Shown one piece after another: positions 34,296 through 42,711 of a stretch of 64,000 nucleotides of DNA. Source of the DNA: Bradyrhizobium sp. 4 (lineage in GTDB: Bacteria; Pseudomonadota; Alphaproteobacteria; Rhizobiales; Xanthobacteraceae). Positions within the stretch are counted from its first letter, which is position 1. Each line of letters opens with the position of its first letter. Below the pieces are notes generated by a model, which had not been told where the DNA came from, searched no databases, and was given only the letters and a program-made list of their open reading frames with translations. The position numbers were made by a program, and so were the translations under genes. Where the stretch lies: assembly GCF_023100905.1 (NCBI RefSeq), contig NZ_CP064686.1, positions 5,580,001-5,644,000 of the forward strand. The letters are read 5' to 3'.

Positions 34296-34460
34296 CGTTG
34301 TGCCCTCTCCCCTTGCAGGAGAGGGCAGCGACGCCGGTTGCCACGATCACGCTGGGTGAGGGGTATGCCTGCGCGAGCCTCGCACGTTGAGATGCGCGGA
34401 TGGAACCCCTCATCCGGCGCTTCGCGCCACCTTCTTCCGCAAGGAGCGAAGGGAAGACGC
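34296..34460. repeat. Bradyrhizobium-type inverted repeat element (CCCTCTCC family)
   Basis: Starts with TGCCCTCTCCCCTTGCAGGA, includes GGGTGAGGGGT, and returns as ACCCCTCATCCGGCGCTTCG with CTTCCGCAAGGAGCGAAGG at the right. The arms pair into an extended hairpin between convergent genes. Such elements recur across Bradyrhizobium genomes. Confidence 0.7.
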
Positions 34461-34467
34461 CAACGCA

Positions 34468-34499
34468 AAATGCGGCGGACGTTGCCGTCCGCCGCATTT
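34468..34499. terminator. Bidirectional terminator between convergent genes
   Basis: AAATGCGGCGGACG and CGTCCGCCGCATTT form a perfect 14-bp stem with a 4-nt loop. It lies 40 bp past the stop of the minus-strand PQQ dehydrogenase and is A/T-flanked on both sides, so it can end transcription from either strand. Confidence 0.75.
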
Positions 34500-34539
34500 G
34501 CCCCCTGACACTCCGCTTCTTTCGATCCGCCAGCGGAGC

Positions 34540-36267
34540 TTATTTCTTGAGCGCGAACACCCAGATCACGCCGCCTTGCGGCACGTTGGCTTCGATGCCG
34601 ATATTGTTGGTCACGAGTGCATCCTGGATGCGCTGCGCATCCACGCCCCATCCCGACTGGATTGCGATGTATTGCGTGCCGTCGATCTCATAGGACACCG
34701 GCATTCCCATGATGCCGGAGTTGGTCTTCTGCTCCCACAACAGCTCGCCGGACTTCGCGTTGAAGGCGCGGAAGTTACGGTCGTTGGTGCCGCCCACGAA
34801 AACGAGATCGCCCGCGGTCGCCGTTACCGAGCCGAACAGCTGCGATTTCGGGAAGTTGTGTTGCCACATCTTCTTGCCCGTGACGGGATCCCAGGCCTGG
34901 AGCTCGCCGAAATGATCGGCACCCGGCTTCGTCTTCAGGCCGATGTCCTCCGGCTTGGTGCCTAGCCAGAGCTCGCCGGGCTTGAGCGGAACCTTCTCGC
35001 CGGTGAACCCGCCGCAGAAATTCTCGTTGGCGGGTACGTAGACGAGGCCGGTCTTCTGGCTGTAAGCCGCCGACGGCCAATCCTTGCCGCCCCACAGCGA
35101 CGGACAGAACTCCACGCGCTTGCCGACCATCGGCTTGTGCGCGGGGTCGACGATCGGCCTGCCGCTCTCGGCGTCGATGCCTTTCCAGACGTCAGTGGAG
35201 ACGAACGGCCAACCGGCGACGTAGTTGATCTTGGTCGGCGTGCGCTCGAGTATCCAGAAGATCGCATCGCGTCCCGGATGGACCAGGCTCTTGATGTTGC
35301 GACCGTCACGTTGCAGGTCGATCAACATCGGCGCTTCGACCTCGTCCCAATCCCAGGAATCGTTCTGGTGATACTGGTGATAAGTCTTGATCTTGCCGGT
35401 GTTCGGATCGAGCGCGAGTACCGAGGAGGTATAGAGATTGTCGCCGGGATGCATCTCGCCGGGCCACGGCGCGGCGTTGCCGACGCCCCAATAGATCGTC
35501 TTGGTGTCCTTGTCATAATTGCCGGTCATCCAGGCCGAGCCGCCGCCGTTCTTCCAGTCCTCGCCCTGCCAGGTGTCGTGGCCGGGTTCGCCTTCGCCCG
35601 GAATCGTATAAGTCCTCCACAACTCCTTGCCGTCCTTGGCATCATAGGCGGCGACATAGCCGCGCACGCCGAACTCGCCACCGGAGCCGCCAACGATGAC
35701 CTTGCCGTCGACGATCAGCGGCATCAGGGTCATATACTGGCCCTTCTTGTAGTCCTGCACCTTGGTGTCCCACACCACCTTGCCGGTCTTGGCGTCGAGC
35801 GCGACGACATGGTCGTCGGTGGTGGCGAGATAGAGCTTGTCCTCCCAGAGGCCGACGCCGCGGCTGGTCGGATGCAGCTGGAACAGATCGTCGGGGAGCT
35901 GCCGCTTGTAGCGCCAATATTCGTCGCCGGTCTTGGCGTTCAGCGCAATCACCTGCCCCATCGGGGTTGCCACGAACATCACGCCGTTGTTGACGATCGG
36001 CGGCGCCTCGTGGCCTTCGACGACGCCGGTCGCGAAGGTCCAGACCGGGGTGAGGTTCTTCACATTCGAGGTGTTGATCTGGTCTAGTGGGCTGTAGCCC
36101 TGCCCGTCATAGGTCCGCCGGTACAGCATCCAGTTGGAGGGCTCCGGGTTTTCCAACCGCTGCGCGGTGACCGGCGCGTAGTTCTCGACCGGGCCTGATA
36201 CGGCGGCGGTCGACGCAAGACACGTGAAGGCGACGAAGCCGGACAGTAACCACTGCTTCCTGGTCAT
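34540..36267 (-). CDS. Third PQQ-dependent alcohol dehydrogenase, lanthanide-type motif, no vicinal cysteines
   Basis: A 575-residue exported quinoprotein with the usual propeller W-motifs. Putative metal and catalytic residues are Glu198 (SGGEFG), Asn264 (GVGNAAPW), catalytic Asp306 and extra Asp308 in DSWDWDEVEAP, matching the lanthanide DxD signature. At the position of the adjacent cysteines conserved in many quinoproteins it has LHPTSRGV, so that disulfide is absent. It is preceded on the same strand by a Rieske gene (116 bp upstream) instead of being followed by a cytochrome. Substrate unknown; sequence is distant from XoxF. Confidence 0.88.
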   Translation of the reverse strand: MTRKQWLLSGFVAFTCLASTAAVSGPVENYAPVTAQRLENPEPSNWMLYRRTYDGQGYSPLDQINTSNVKNLTPVWTFATGVVEGHEAPPIVNNGVMFVATPMGQVIALNAKTGDEYWRYKRQLPDDLFQLHPTSRGVGLWEDKLYLATTDDHVVALDAKTGKVVWDTKVQDYKKGQYMTLMPLIVDGKVIVGGSGGEFGVRGYVAAYDAKDGKELWRTYTIPGEGEPGHDTWQGEDWKNGGGSAWMTGNYDKDTKTIYWGVGNAAPWPGEMHPGDNLYTSSVLALDPNTGKIKTYHQYHQNDSWDWDEVEAPMLIDLQRDGRNIKSLVHPGRDAIFWILERTPTKINYVAGWPFVSTDVWKGIDAESGRPIVDPAHKPMVGKRVEFCPSLWGGKDWPSAAYSQKTGLVYVPANENFCGGFTGEKVPLKPGELWLGTKPEDIGLKTKPGADHFGELQAWDPVTGKKMWQHNFPKSQLFGSVTATAGDLVFVGGTNDRNFRAFNAKSGELLWEQKTNSGIMGMPVSYEIDGTQYIAIQSGWGVDAQRIQDALVTNNIGIEANVPQGGVIWVFALKK

Positions 36268-36290
36268 GGACGTTCCCCTTTTTCATCCGT

Positions 36291-36314
36291 TTGAATTCTT
36301 GTTTTGAATTCTTG
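36291..36314. repeat. Direct repeat between the Rieske and dehydrogenase genes
   Basis: TTGAATTCTTG occurs twice, 13 bp apart, in the AT-richer leader of the third PQQ dehydrogenase. It could be a regulator site or a chance duplication. Confidence 0.4.
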
Positions 36315-36383
36315 TCGTTCGTCCCGTCGTCCGCCCATCGGCGGATGCGGCCTCTCGTGACGCGGGCACAACCCGCACGTCCA

Positions 36384-37037
36384 TCATCCCGGCTGCGCGC
36401 CACCTACCTTTCCGACGAAGTTTCCGGCGACGGTGAGCGAGCCGTCAGCCAGCGCCAGCGGCAGCGCAGCGAGACGTCGCGGCGCCGGCCCGAACACGAC
36501 CTGCGCGGCCGCGCGAGGATCGTATTCGGAGTTGTGGCACATGCATTTGAGCACTTCCTTGTCGCCGACATCGCTCTTCACCCAGGCCGTGACAGGACAG
36601 CCGGCATGCGAGCAGATTGCCGAATAGGCGAGGATGCCGTCGACAGCGCGCGCTTTCGTCTGCTCGTCGAGCTCGGCGGGGTCGAGGCGGATGATCAGAA
36701 TCTCGTTGAGGCGCGAGGCGCTGCGCACGACCGACGTCTTCGGGTCTTTCGGCCAGGCATGCACCGGCGGGCCGCCGGCCGACAGATCGGCCGCTGTCAC
36801 GGGCTTTCCCTCCTGATCGCCTTCGGAGAACACGAGCAGATCGCCCTTCTGAGGCCGCTCGTCGGAGCCGGGCCCATCCTCGCCCGCGTGGACCTGCGTG
36901 GAACAAGCGAGGCACGCCGTGGTGGCCAAAGCACTCATCAACAGCGCCCGCCGGGTTTGCTCCGTGCACGCGTCAGCTTCGGATTCCGCTGTGTTGTCGG
37001 AGGATGAAGAGGATGTGTTGAACGATGCACGTGACAT
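36384..37037 (-). CDS. Exported Rieske [2Fe-2S] protein
   Basis: A 217-residue protein with a Tat-like signal (TRRALLMSALATTACLAC) and a Rieske domain. Cluster ligands are Cys142 and His144 (CSHAGC) plus Cys165 and His168 (CMCHNSEYDP); Cys147 and Cys167 can form the usual disulfide. An N-terminal Ser-rich stretch precedes the signal. It lies directly upstream of the third PQQ dehydrogenase on the same strand, which suggests it carries electrons from that enzyme. A cytochrome is the normal partner, so this pairing is unusual. Confidence 0.85.
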   Translation of the reverse strand: MSRASFNTSSSSSDNTAESEADACTEQTRRALLMSALATTACLACSTQVHAGEDGPGSDERPQKGDLLVFSEGDQEGKPVTAADLSAGGPPVHAWPKDPKTSVVRSASRLNEILIIRLDPAELDEQTKARAVDGILAYSAICSHAGCPVTAWVKSDVGDKEVLKCMCHNSEYDPRAAAQVVFGPAPRRLAALPLALADGSLTVAGNFVGKVGGAQPG

Positions 37038-37303
37038 GTTCGCAAGCAGGCGCTGGAACTCTGCCGAAAAAAAGGCAGAGATTTTTCCCGCAGTGCATCA
37101 ATACGGCTTTGCTCGCACTGATTGAACGCGAACACGCGCATTCACGCGCATTTTCTCGATTGCAACGTCACGCCACGCGACCGGCATAATGATTTTGCAG
37201 ATCAGGTAAAAGCTATCGGTATTGGTGCAACGCGCCAACGCACGGCGCGATCGACGGCGACATCAGTGCGGCTTGCGCATTTCTCAGGCAGGCATTTTGT
37301 ATT

Positions 37304-37768
37304 CTAGGAGCGGAGCACGTGACGCGGCGCAGCGATGTGCCCGGCCAAGGTCGCCGATGCCATCTCGAAACTGTCGGCGATGCGGCGCGCCCTGTCGATG
37401 AACAGCGCGGCCGCTTCCGGCGGGCAGACCTCGCGCGCGGTCTGTTCAAACAATTCGAGCCAGCGATCGAAATGATGGCCAGCCAGGCTCAGCGGCATAT
37501 GCGCCCGCATCGGCGAGCCATGGTAGCGGCCGCTCATCAGCACGACCGACGACCAGAAATCCCTGAGCTTGGCGAGATGCTCGTCCCAATTCTGCACGAT
37601 CGCGAACACCGGCCCCAGCAGCGCATCCTCGCGGACTCGCCCGTAGAAGCGGGTGACGAGTTCCCCGATCATCTCTTCGGTGATCCCCGTGCGCTCGATC
37701 GCGTCCTGGGTCAGCAGGTTCCGCCGCGCGGTCGCAGCCTCGCGCTCGGCCTTCAGTCGATCCGACAT
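37304..37768 (-). CDS. Group III truncated haemoglobin
   Basis: A 154-residue globin-fold protein with the group III pattern: ITEEMIGELVTRFYGRVREDALLGPVF near the N terminus, FWSSVVLMSGRYHGSPM, then HMPLSLAGHHFDRWLELF carrying the proximal-His region. Group III globins are linked to handling of oxygen, NO or peroxide. The Met at 37768 gives a compact N terminus; one at 37816 would add 16 residues. It is a single gene, 266 bp downstream of the Rieske gene's start and on the same strand. Confidence 0.87.
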   Translation of the reverse strand: MSDRLKAEREAATARRNLLTQDAIERTGITEEMIGELVTRFYGRVREDALLGPVFAIVQNWDEHLAKLRDFWSSVVLMSGRYHGSPMRAHMPLSLAGHHFDRWLELFEQTAREVCPPEAAALFIDRARRIADSFEMASATLAGHIAAPRHVLRS

Positions 37769-37905
37769 GTCCCTTGTTATCCGTTCCGTTGTTCCCGCAG
37801 GCCGCCCGTTCGACATTGTCGGGTCAATTGCGCACGGCGTCTTTGTCGCAGCGCAAATTGCGGGGTGTCGCGGCGAGCACTAAACGCCCGCCGCCTGCGC
37901 CATTT

Positions 37906-38760
37906 TCAGGCGCTGTAGGTGTAGAAGCCCTGTCCCGTCTTGCGGCCGAGATGGCCGGCGTCGACCATTTCCTTGAGCAAGGGGGCCGGACGGTATTTGG
38001 GGTCGTTGAAGCCTTTGTAAAAGACCTCCATCACCGACAACATGGTGTCGAGCCCGACGAGATCGGCGAGCGCCAGCGGCCCGATCGGATGGTTGCAGCC
38101 GAGCTTCATGCCGGCATCGATCTCTTCCGCCGTCGCAATCCCCTCCTGCAGCGCGAAGATCGCCTCGTTGATCATCGGACACAGGATGCGGTTGACGGCA
38201 AAGCCCGGGCTGTTCTTGGCCGTGATCGCCACCTTGCCGACGCGCTTGGCGAAATCGAGCGCCTTGGCATGGGTGTCGTCGGAGGTCTGCAGGCCGCGGA
38301 TGAGCTCCAGCAGCGCCATGACCGGAACCGGATTGAAGAAGTGCATGCCGATAATAAAGCGGTCGGGGCGGTCGGTCGCCGCAGCGAGCTTCGTGATCGA
38401 GATCGACGAGGTGTTCGTGGCGAGCAGCGTGCGTGGCGACAGCGTCGCACAGAGATCCTTCAGGATCTTGACCTTGAGTTCCTCGTTCTCGGTCGCGGCC
38501 TCGATGACGAGATCGCAATCGACGAGCTTGGCGCGGTCGGTGGTGCCGGTGATGCGCTTGAGCGTGGCGTCGCGATCGCCCGCCGACATCTTCTCCTTTT
38601 TGACCAGGCGCTCGAGGCTGCCGCCGACCGTCGAAATCCCGCGGTTCACCGCCGCATCGGAAATATCGACCATCACGACCGAAAGTCCGGCCGCGGCACA
38701 AATCTGCGCGATGCCGTTCCCCATGGTGCCTGCCCCGATGATGCCAACGGTTTGGATCAT
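37906..38760 (-). CDS. 3-hydroxybutyryl-CoA dehydrogenase
   Basis: A 284-residue NAD-dependent 3-hydroxyacyl-CoA dehydrogenase. The N-terminal Rossmann motif is VGIIGAGTMGNGIAQ. Family blocks include CDLVIEAATENEELK, LATNTSSISIT, GMHFFNPVPVMALLELI (with the catalytic His) and KNSPGFAVNRILCPMINEAI. Length and sequence fit single-domain PaaH/Hbd enzymes acting on acetoacetyl-CoA/3-hydroxybutyryl-CoA, for example in polyhydroxybutyrate or butyrate metabolism. The start at 38760 opens directly on the Rossmann fold. Confidence 0.93.
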   Translation of the reverse strand: MIQTVGIIGAGTMGNGIAQICAAAGLSVVMVDISDAAVNRGISTVGGSLERLVKKEKMSAGDRDATLKRITGTTDRAKLVDCDLVIEAATENEELKVKILKDLCATLSPRTLLATNTSSISITKLAAATDRPDRFIIGMHFFNPVPVMALLELIRGLQTSDDTHAKALDFAKRVGKVAITAKNSPGFAVNRILCPMINEAIFALQEGIATAEEIDAGMKLGCNHPIGPLALADLVGLDTMLSVMEVFYKGFNDPKYRPAPLLKEMVDAGHLGRKTGQGFYTYSA

Positions 38761-39020
38761 TGCCTCAAATCCTTCATCCTTGCGGACGTGCCATACCGGC
38801 CCGCCCCTTTGTTCCTGCACCAGGGTCTAGCACCGCCCCCGGGCGGGTGCGACCTGATCCTCTCCCTTCCTTAAAGCATCCAAGGCGGGAATAAAGCCGC
38901 CTTTCGGCCGCCAAACGGCGTGATTTGGTGCCCCGGCCTGTTTGGCCCGGCCTATCTGCGGCATCCCGTCCCCGGAGGGCGCGAGTGTGCGGGGAGCACC
39001 GGGCTCGAGGCGGTAGCGGC

Positions 39021-40499
39021 TTAACCGAGACGAAGCACCTTGCCCGGATTCATGATGTTCTTGGGATCGAGCGCCCGCTTGATCGTGCGCATGATGTCGA
39101 GCTCGGTCCGGGAACGGTAGTGCTGGAGCTCGTCGAGCTTCTCGATGCCGATGCCATGTTCCGCCGAGATCGAACCGCCCATGGAGGTGACGAGGTCGTT
39201 GACGGCCCGTGTGATCGCCGCGGAATACTGGGAGAGCGTATCGCGGTCCATGCCCTTCGGGCCCATGAAGGAGAAGTGCACATTGCCGTCTCCGATGTGG
39301 CCGAGCGGATAGGGGCGGATCGTCGGCAAAATGGCGAGCACGGCCTCGAGACCGCTGTCGATAAACTCGGGAATCCTGGAGACCGCAACCGACACATCGT
39401 AGCTCAAGCCCGGACCTTCGGTGCGCGATGCCTCGGCCACGCTCTCGCGAATCCGCCACATGTTGCGCGACTGCGCTTCGGTTTGCGCGATCACAGCATC
39501 CAGCACCCGGCCCGCCTCGAGTTGGTCCGCCAGGAACTGCTCCATCCTGTCCGACATGCCCGTGCCACCGTCCTGCCGGGGCCGGGCCGACGACCATTCG
39601 AGAAGGAGGTACCATTCGGTCTCAGCCTTGAGAGGATCCTGAGTGCCGGGAATGTGGCGCAGCACCATGTCGGTGCACGCACGGCTGATGAGCTCACAGG
39701 AGCCGACATTGTCATCGGAAGCGGCATGCGCCTCCGACAGAAGGTCGATGGCAGCCTTGGGATCGCGGATTGCGAGCCATGCTGTGCACACGTCTTTCGG
39801 CGCCGGCCAGAGTTTCAGCACCGCCTTGGTGATGATGCCGAGCGTCCCTTCGGCGCCCATGAACAGGTGCTTGAGGTCGTAGCCGGTGTTGTCCTTCTTG
39901 AGTGCGCGCAGGCCGTCCCAGACATCGCCGTTAGCCAGCACGACCTCGAGACCCAGCACCAGATTTCGCGCGTTGCCATAACGCAGCACCTGCACGCCGC
40001 CGGCATTGGTGGACAGATTACCTCCGATCATGCAGGAGCCCTGAGCACCCAGGCTGAGCGGAAACAGGCGGTCGTGGCGCGCGGCTGTGTCCTGAAGCGT
40101 CTCGAGGATGCAGCCTGCCTCCACAGTCATGGCGTAGCCGACGGGATCGACGTTCAACACCTGGTTCATGCGACCGAGCGACAGCACGATGCCGCGGTGC
40201 ATGGGCCACGGCGTGGCGCCGCCCATCAACCCGGTGTTGCCACCTTGCGGAACGATGGCAATGCCGTTGTCGTAGCAGAGCTCGACGACAGCGGAGACTT
40301 CCGCGGTGCTGGCCGGACGCACGACCGCCGCGGCCTGCCCCGCCAGTTCGCCGCGCCAGTCGGTCACGAAGGGCCGCTTGTCGTGCTCGTCCAGGATCAG
40401 GCCTTTGTCGCCGACGATGGCCCGCAAGCGGTCGAGAACGGCTGAGGTCACGGGTGCGGTCGGAATCGAGGGAGCGATGGGAAGGGCTGCACCCGGCAT
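39021..40499 (-). CDS. FAD-linked 2-hydroxyacid dehydrogenase (D-lactate/glycolate/2-hydroxyglutarate type)
   Basis: A 492-residue flavoprotein with an N-terminal PCMH FAD-binding domain (IVPQGGNTGLMGGATPW, LSTNAGGVQVLRYGNARN) and a C-terminal FAD-oxidase domain (GHIGDGNVHFSF, SAEHGIGIEKLDEL, the last with the conserved His). The family includes D-lactate dehydrogenase, GlcD and D-2-hydroxyglutarate dehydrogenase; the sequence alone does not choose among them. GAGAGGAACAC precedes the ATG at 40499. No GlcE/GlcF partners lie next to it, favouring a single-subunit enzyme. Confidence 0.88.
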   Translation of the reverse strand: MPGAALPIAPSIPTAPVTSAVLDRLRAIVGDKGLILDEHDKRPFVTDWRGELAGQAAAVVRPASTAEVSAVVELCYDNGIAIVPQGGNTGLMGGATPWPMHRGIVLSLGRMNQVLNVDPVGYAMTVEAGCILETLQDTAARHDRLFPLSLGAQGSCMIGGNLSTNAGGVQVLRYGNARNLVLGLEVVLANGDVWDGLRALKKDNTGYDLKHLFMGAEGTLGIITKAVLKLWPAPKDVCTAWLAIRDPKAAIDLLSEAHAASDDNVGSCELISRACTDMVLRHIPGTQDPLKAETEWYLLLEWSSARPRQDGGTGMSDRMEQFLADQLEAGRVLDAVIAQTEAQSRNMWRIRESVAEASRTEGPGLSYDVSVAVSRIPEFIDSGLEAVLAILPTIRPYPLGHIGDGNVHFSFMGPKGMDRDTLSQYSAAITRAVNDLVTSMGGSISAEHGIGIEKLDELQHYRSRTELDIMRTIKRALDPKNIMNPGKVLRLG

Positions 40500-40722
40500 G
40501 TGTTCCTCTCTTTTCGGCCGTTCAGCGCCTTGGGGCGCGCAAGGCTTCGTTCTTGTTTTCATTCTGGGCGGTGGTGCAACGACCCTAGCACAGGGGTCGC
40601 GGTTGCGGGAACGTCCCCGGCAGTAAGCCTCGTGCGGATTTGCGTGGAATGCTGAATGCAGGCGCACTTCCGCCGAGGTCCCGCATACCCTACTGTACCC
40701 CGATCAATTCGGATTGGAGCTC

Positions 40723-41775
40723 ATGAGCCGTTTCTGGAGTCCGGTCGTCCACACGCTTTCGCCCTATGTCCCCGGCGAGCAGCCCAAGCAGGACGGCATC
40801 GTCAAGCTCAATACCAACGAGAATCCCTACCCGCCCTCGCCGCGCGTGCTGGCGGCGATCGCATCGGCCGCGGAGCGGCTGCGCCTTTATCCCGATCCGC
40901 GCGCAACGCGCCTGCGCGAGGCGATCGCGGCCCATTGCGATGTGGTGCCCGAGCAAGTGTTCGTCGGTAACGGCTCCGACGAGGTTCTGGCCCACACCTT
41001 CCAGGCCCTTCTGAAGCACGACACGCCGCTTCTGTTCCCCGACGTCACCTACAGCTTCTACCCCGTCTATTGCAGCCTCTATGGAATAACGCATGACAAG
41101 GTGCCGCTCGATGCTGCGATGAGGATCGATATCTCCAACTACAGTCGACCATCGAGCGCCATCCTGCTCTGCAATCCGAACGCTCCGACCGGTATCGCCC
41201 TTCAGCGCGACGCAATCTCATCCCTGCTGGCCGAACGACCGGACCGGCTGGTGGTGGTGGACGAGGCCTATGTCGATTTCGGCGCCGAGAGCGCCGTGCC
41301 GCTGGTTGCACGCCACGACAATTTGCTGGTCATCCAGACCTTCTCGAAGTCGCGCTCACTGGCTGGCCTACGGGTTGGTTTTGCCATCGGCCAACGACCG
41401 CTGATCGAAGCGCTGGAACGGGTGAAGGACAGTTTCAACTCCTATCCCGTCGATTGCCTCGCGATCGCCGGCGCTGTCGCCGCGATCAAGGACGAGGGCT
41501 GGTTCAGAGACACCCGTGCTCGTATCATCGCAAGCCGCGAAACCTTGGCCCGAGACCTTGGACAACTTGGCTTCGAGGTGTTGCCGTCGCTCGCCAACTT
41601 CGTCTTCGCGCGCCATCGAAGCCGGAGCGGAGCAGATCTCGCAGCAGCGCTTCGCCAGCGTGGCGTTCTGGTCCGTCATTTCGGAAAGCCGCGCATCGAG
41701 GACTTCCTGCGCGTCACGGTCGGAACGGAGGCGGAGTGTGCCCGGCTTGTTGAGGTGCTGCGTGGGTTGATCTGA
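40723..41775 (+). CDS. hisC: Histidinol-phosphate/aromatic aminotransferase
   Basis: A 350-residue class II PLP aminotransferase. The PLP lysine is Lys209 (TFSKSRSLAGLRVG); Asp180 and Tyr183 (VVDEAYVDF) contact the cofactor, and LNTNENPYPPSP and GNGSDEVLAHTFQALL are family blocks. HisC acts in histidine biosynthesis, but isolated copies outside a his operon often prefer aromatic amino acids. This copy stands alone, so the exact substrate is uncertain. GGAG lies close upstream of the ATG at 40723. Confidence 0.88.
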   Translation: MSRFWSPVVHTLSPYVPGEQPKQDGIVKLNTNENPYPPSPRVLAAIASAAERLRLYPDPRATRLREAIAAHCDVVPEQVFVGNGSDEVLAHTFQALLKHDTPLLFPDVTYSFYPVYCSLYGITHDKVPLDAAMRIDISNYSRPSSAILLCNPNAPTGIALQRDAISSLLAERPDRLVVVDEAYVDFGAESAVPLVARHDNLLVIQTFSKSRSLAGLRVGFAIGQRPLIEALERVKDSFNSYPVDCLAIAGAVAAIKDEGWFRDTRARIIASRETLARDLGQLGFEVLPSLANFVFARHRSRSGADLAAALRQRGVLVRHFGKPRIEDFLRVTVGTEAECARLVEVLRGLI

Positions 41776-42012
41776 GCCCCGACAGTCCCTGCATCGGCCA
41801 GCATCAAACGATGAGCCCAAACGCGGCACCGTGCCATGCCACCCGCGGCTTTGATTTCCGGCCAAATTCGGGTTACCAAACCTGCCTGCGGAGCGCGACC
41901 GCGCCGCTGCTTTGCCCGACGATACCCTCAGGGAAATATACGTGAAACACCTCCGCAGTCCTGAAATCGACGCACCCAAGACGTCGTGGCGGGCGCCGAA
42001 GGTCAGGCACGG

Positions 42013-42711
42013 ATGAACGACTTTGCGCGATCCATCGGCGCCGCATTCACGCTGATCGGCGAGGCCGATGCAGAACTTCTGGGCATCGTCGGACTGTCGG
42101 TGCGCGTCAGCCTGACCGCCAGCATCCTCGCGCTTCTGATCGGGGCGCCGTTCGGGGTCCTGCTTGCGATCACCCGGTTCCGCGGGCGGCAGGTCATCAT
42201 CGTCCTGACCAATGCCTTGCTTGGTCTTCCACCAGTCGTGGTCGGGCTCGCGCTTTATCTTCTGCTGTCGCGGTCCGGGCCGCTCGGGGCCGCCGGCCTG
42301 TTGTTCACGCCGGCGGCCATGGTGGTCGCGCAGACGCTGCTCGCCACACCGATCGTGGTCGCACTGGTGCACCGGCCGGCGAGCCTGCTGTGGGCGGAGT
42401 ATGGCGACCTGGCGCGGATCGATGGGCTGTCAACACTACGCAGCATCGGCTTGCTGTTCGCGCTGGGCCGGACCTCGCTGCTGACGGCCTTTCTCGCAGC
42501 CTTCGGCCGCGCGATTGCGGAGGTTGGCGCCATCCTCATCGTCGGTGGCAACATCCGCGGTTTCACGCGCACGATGACGACGGCGATCGCTCTGGAGACC
42601 AGCAAGGGCGACCTGCCGCTGGCGCTCGGACTCGGGCTGATCCTGCTCGCACTCAGCGTCGCAGTGTCGACCGTCGCCTTCCTGCTAGTGGGACGCGTTG
42701 GGGAAAAATAG
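42013..42711 (+). CDS. tupB: Tungstate-type ABC transporter permease (TupB-like)
   Basis: A 232-residue membrane protein with about five transmembrane segments and a permease block typical of the molybdate/tungstate/sulfate group (ALLGLPPVVVGLALYLLLS, GRAIAEVGAILIVGGNI). The start is the ATG at 42013 (MNDFARS). It is convergent with a TupA-like binding-protein gene and their 3' ends overlap by 27 bp. No ATPase gene is adjacent. Tungsten or molybdenum supply would serve the molybdenum hydroxylases in this window. Confidence 0.83.
   Translation: MNDFARSIGAAFTLIGEADAELLGIVGLSVRVSLTASILALLIGAPFGVLLAITRFRGRQVIIVLTNALLGLPPVVVGLALYLLLSRSGPLGAAGLLFTPAAMVVAQTLLATPIVVALVHRPASLLWAEYGDLARIDGLSTLRSIGLLFALGRTSLLTAFLAAFGRAIAEVGAILIVGGNIRGFTRTMTTAIALETSKGDLPLALGLGLILLALSVAVSTVAFLLVGRVGEK

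Noticed and set aside
38827..39615. Second gene opposite or overlapping the FAD dehydrogenase
   Set aside because: It is a different-frame shadow of the FAD dehydrogenase's 3' half and has no start signal or recognisable domain.
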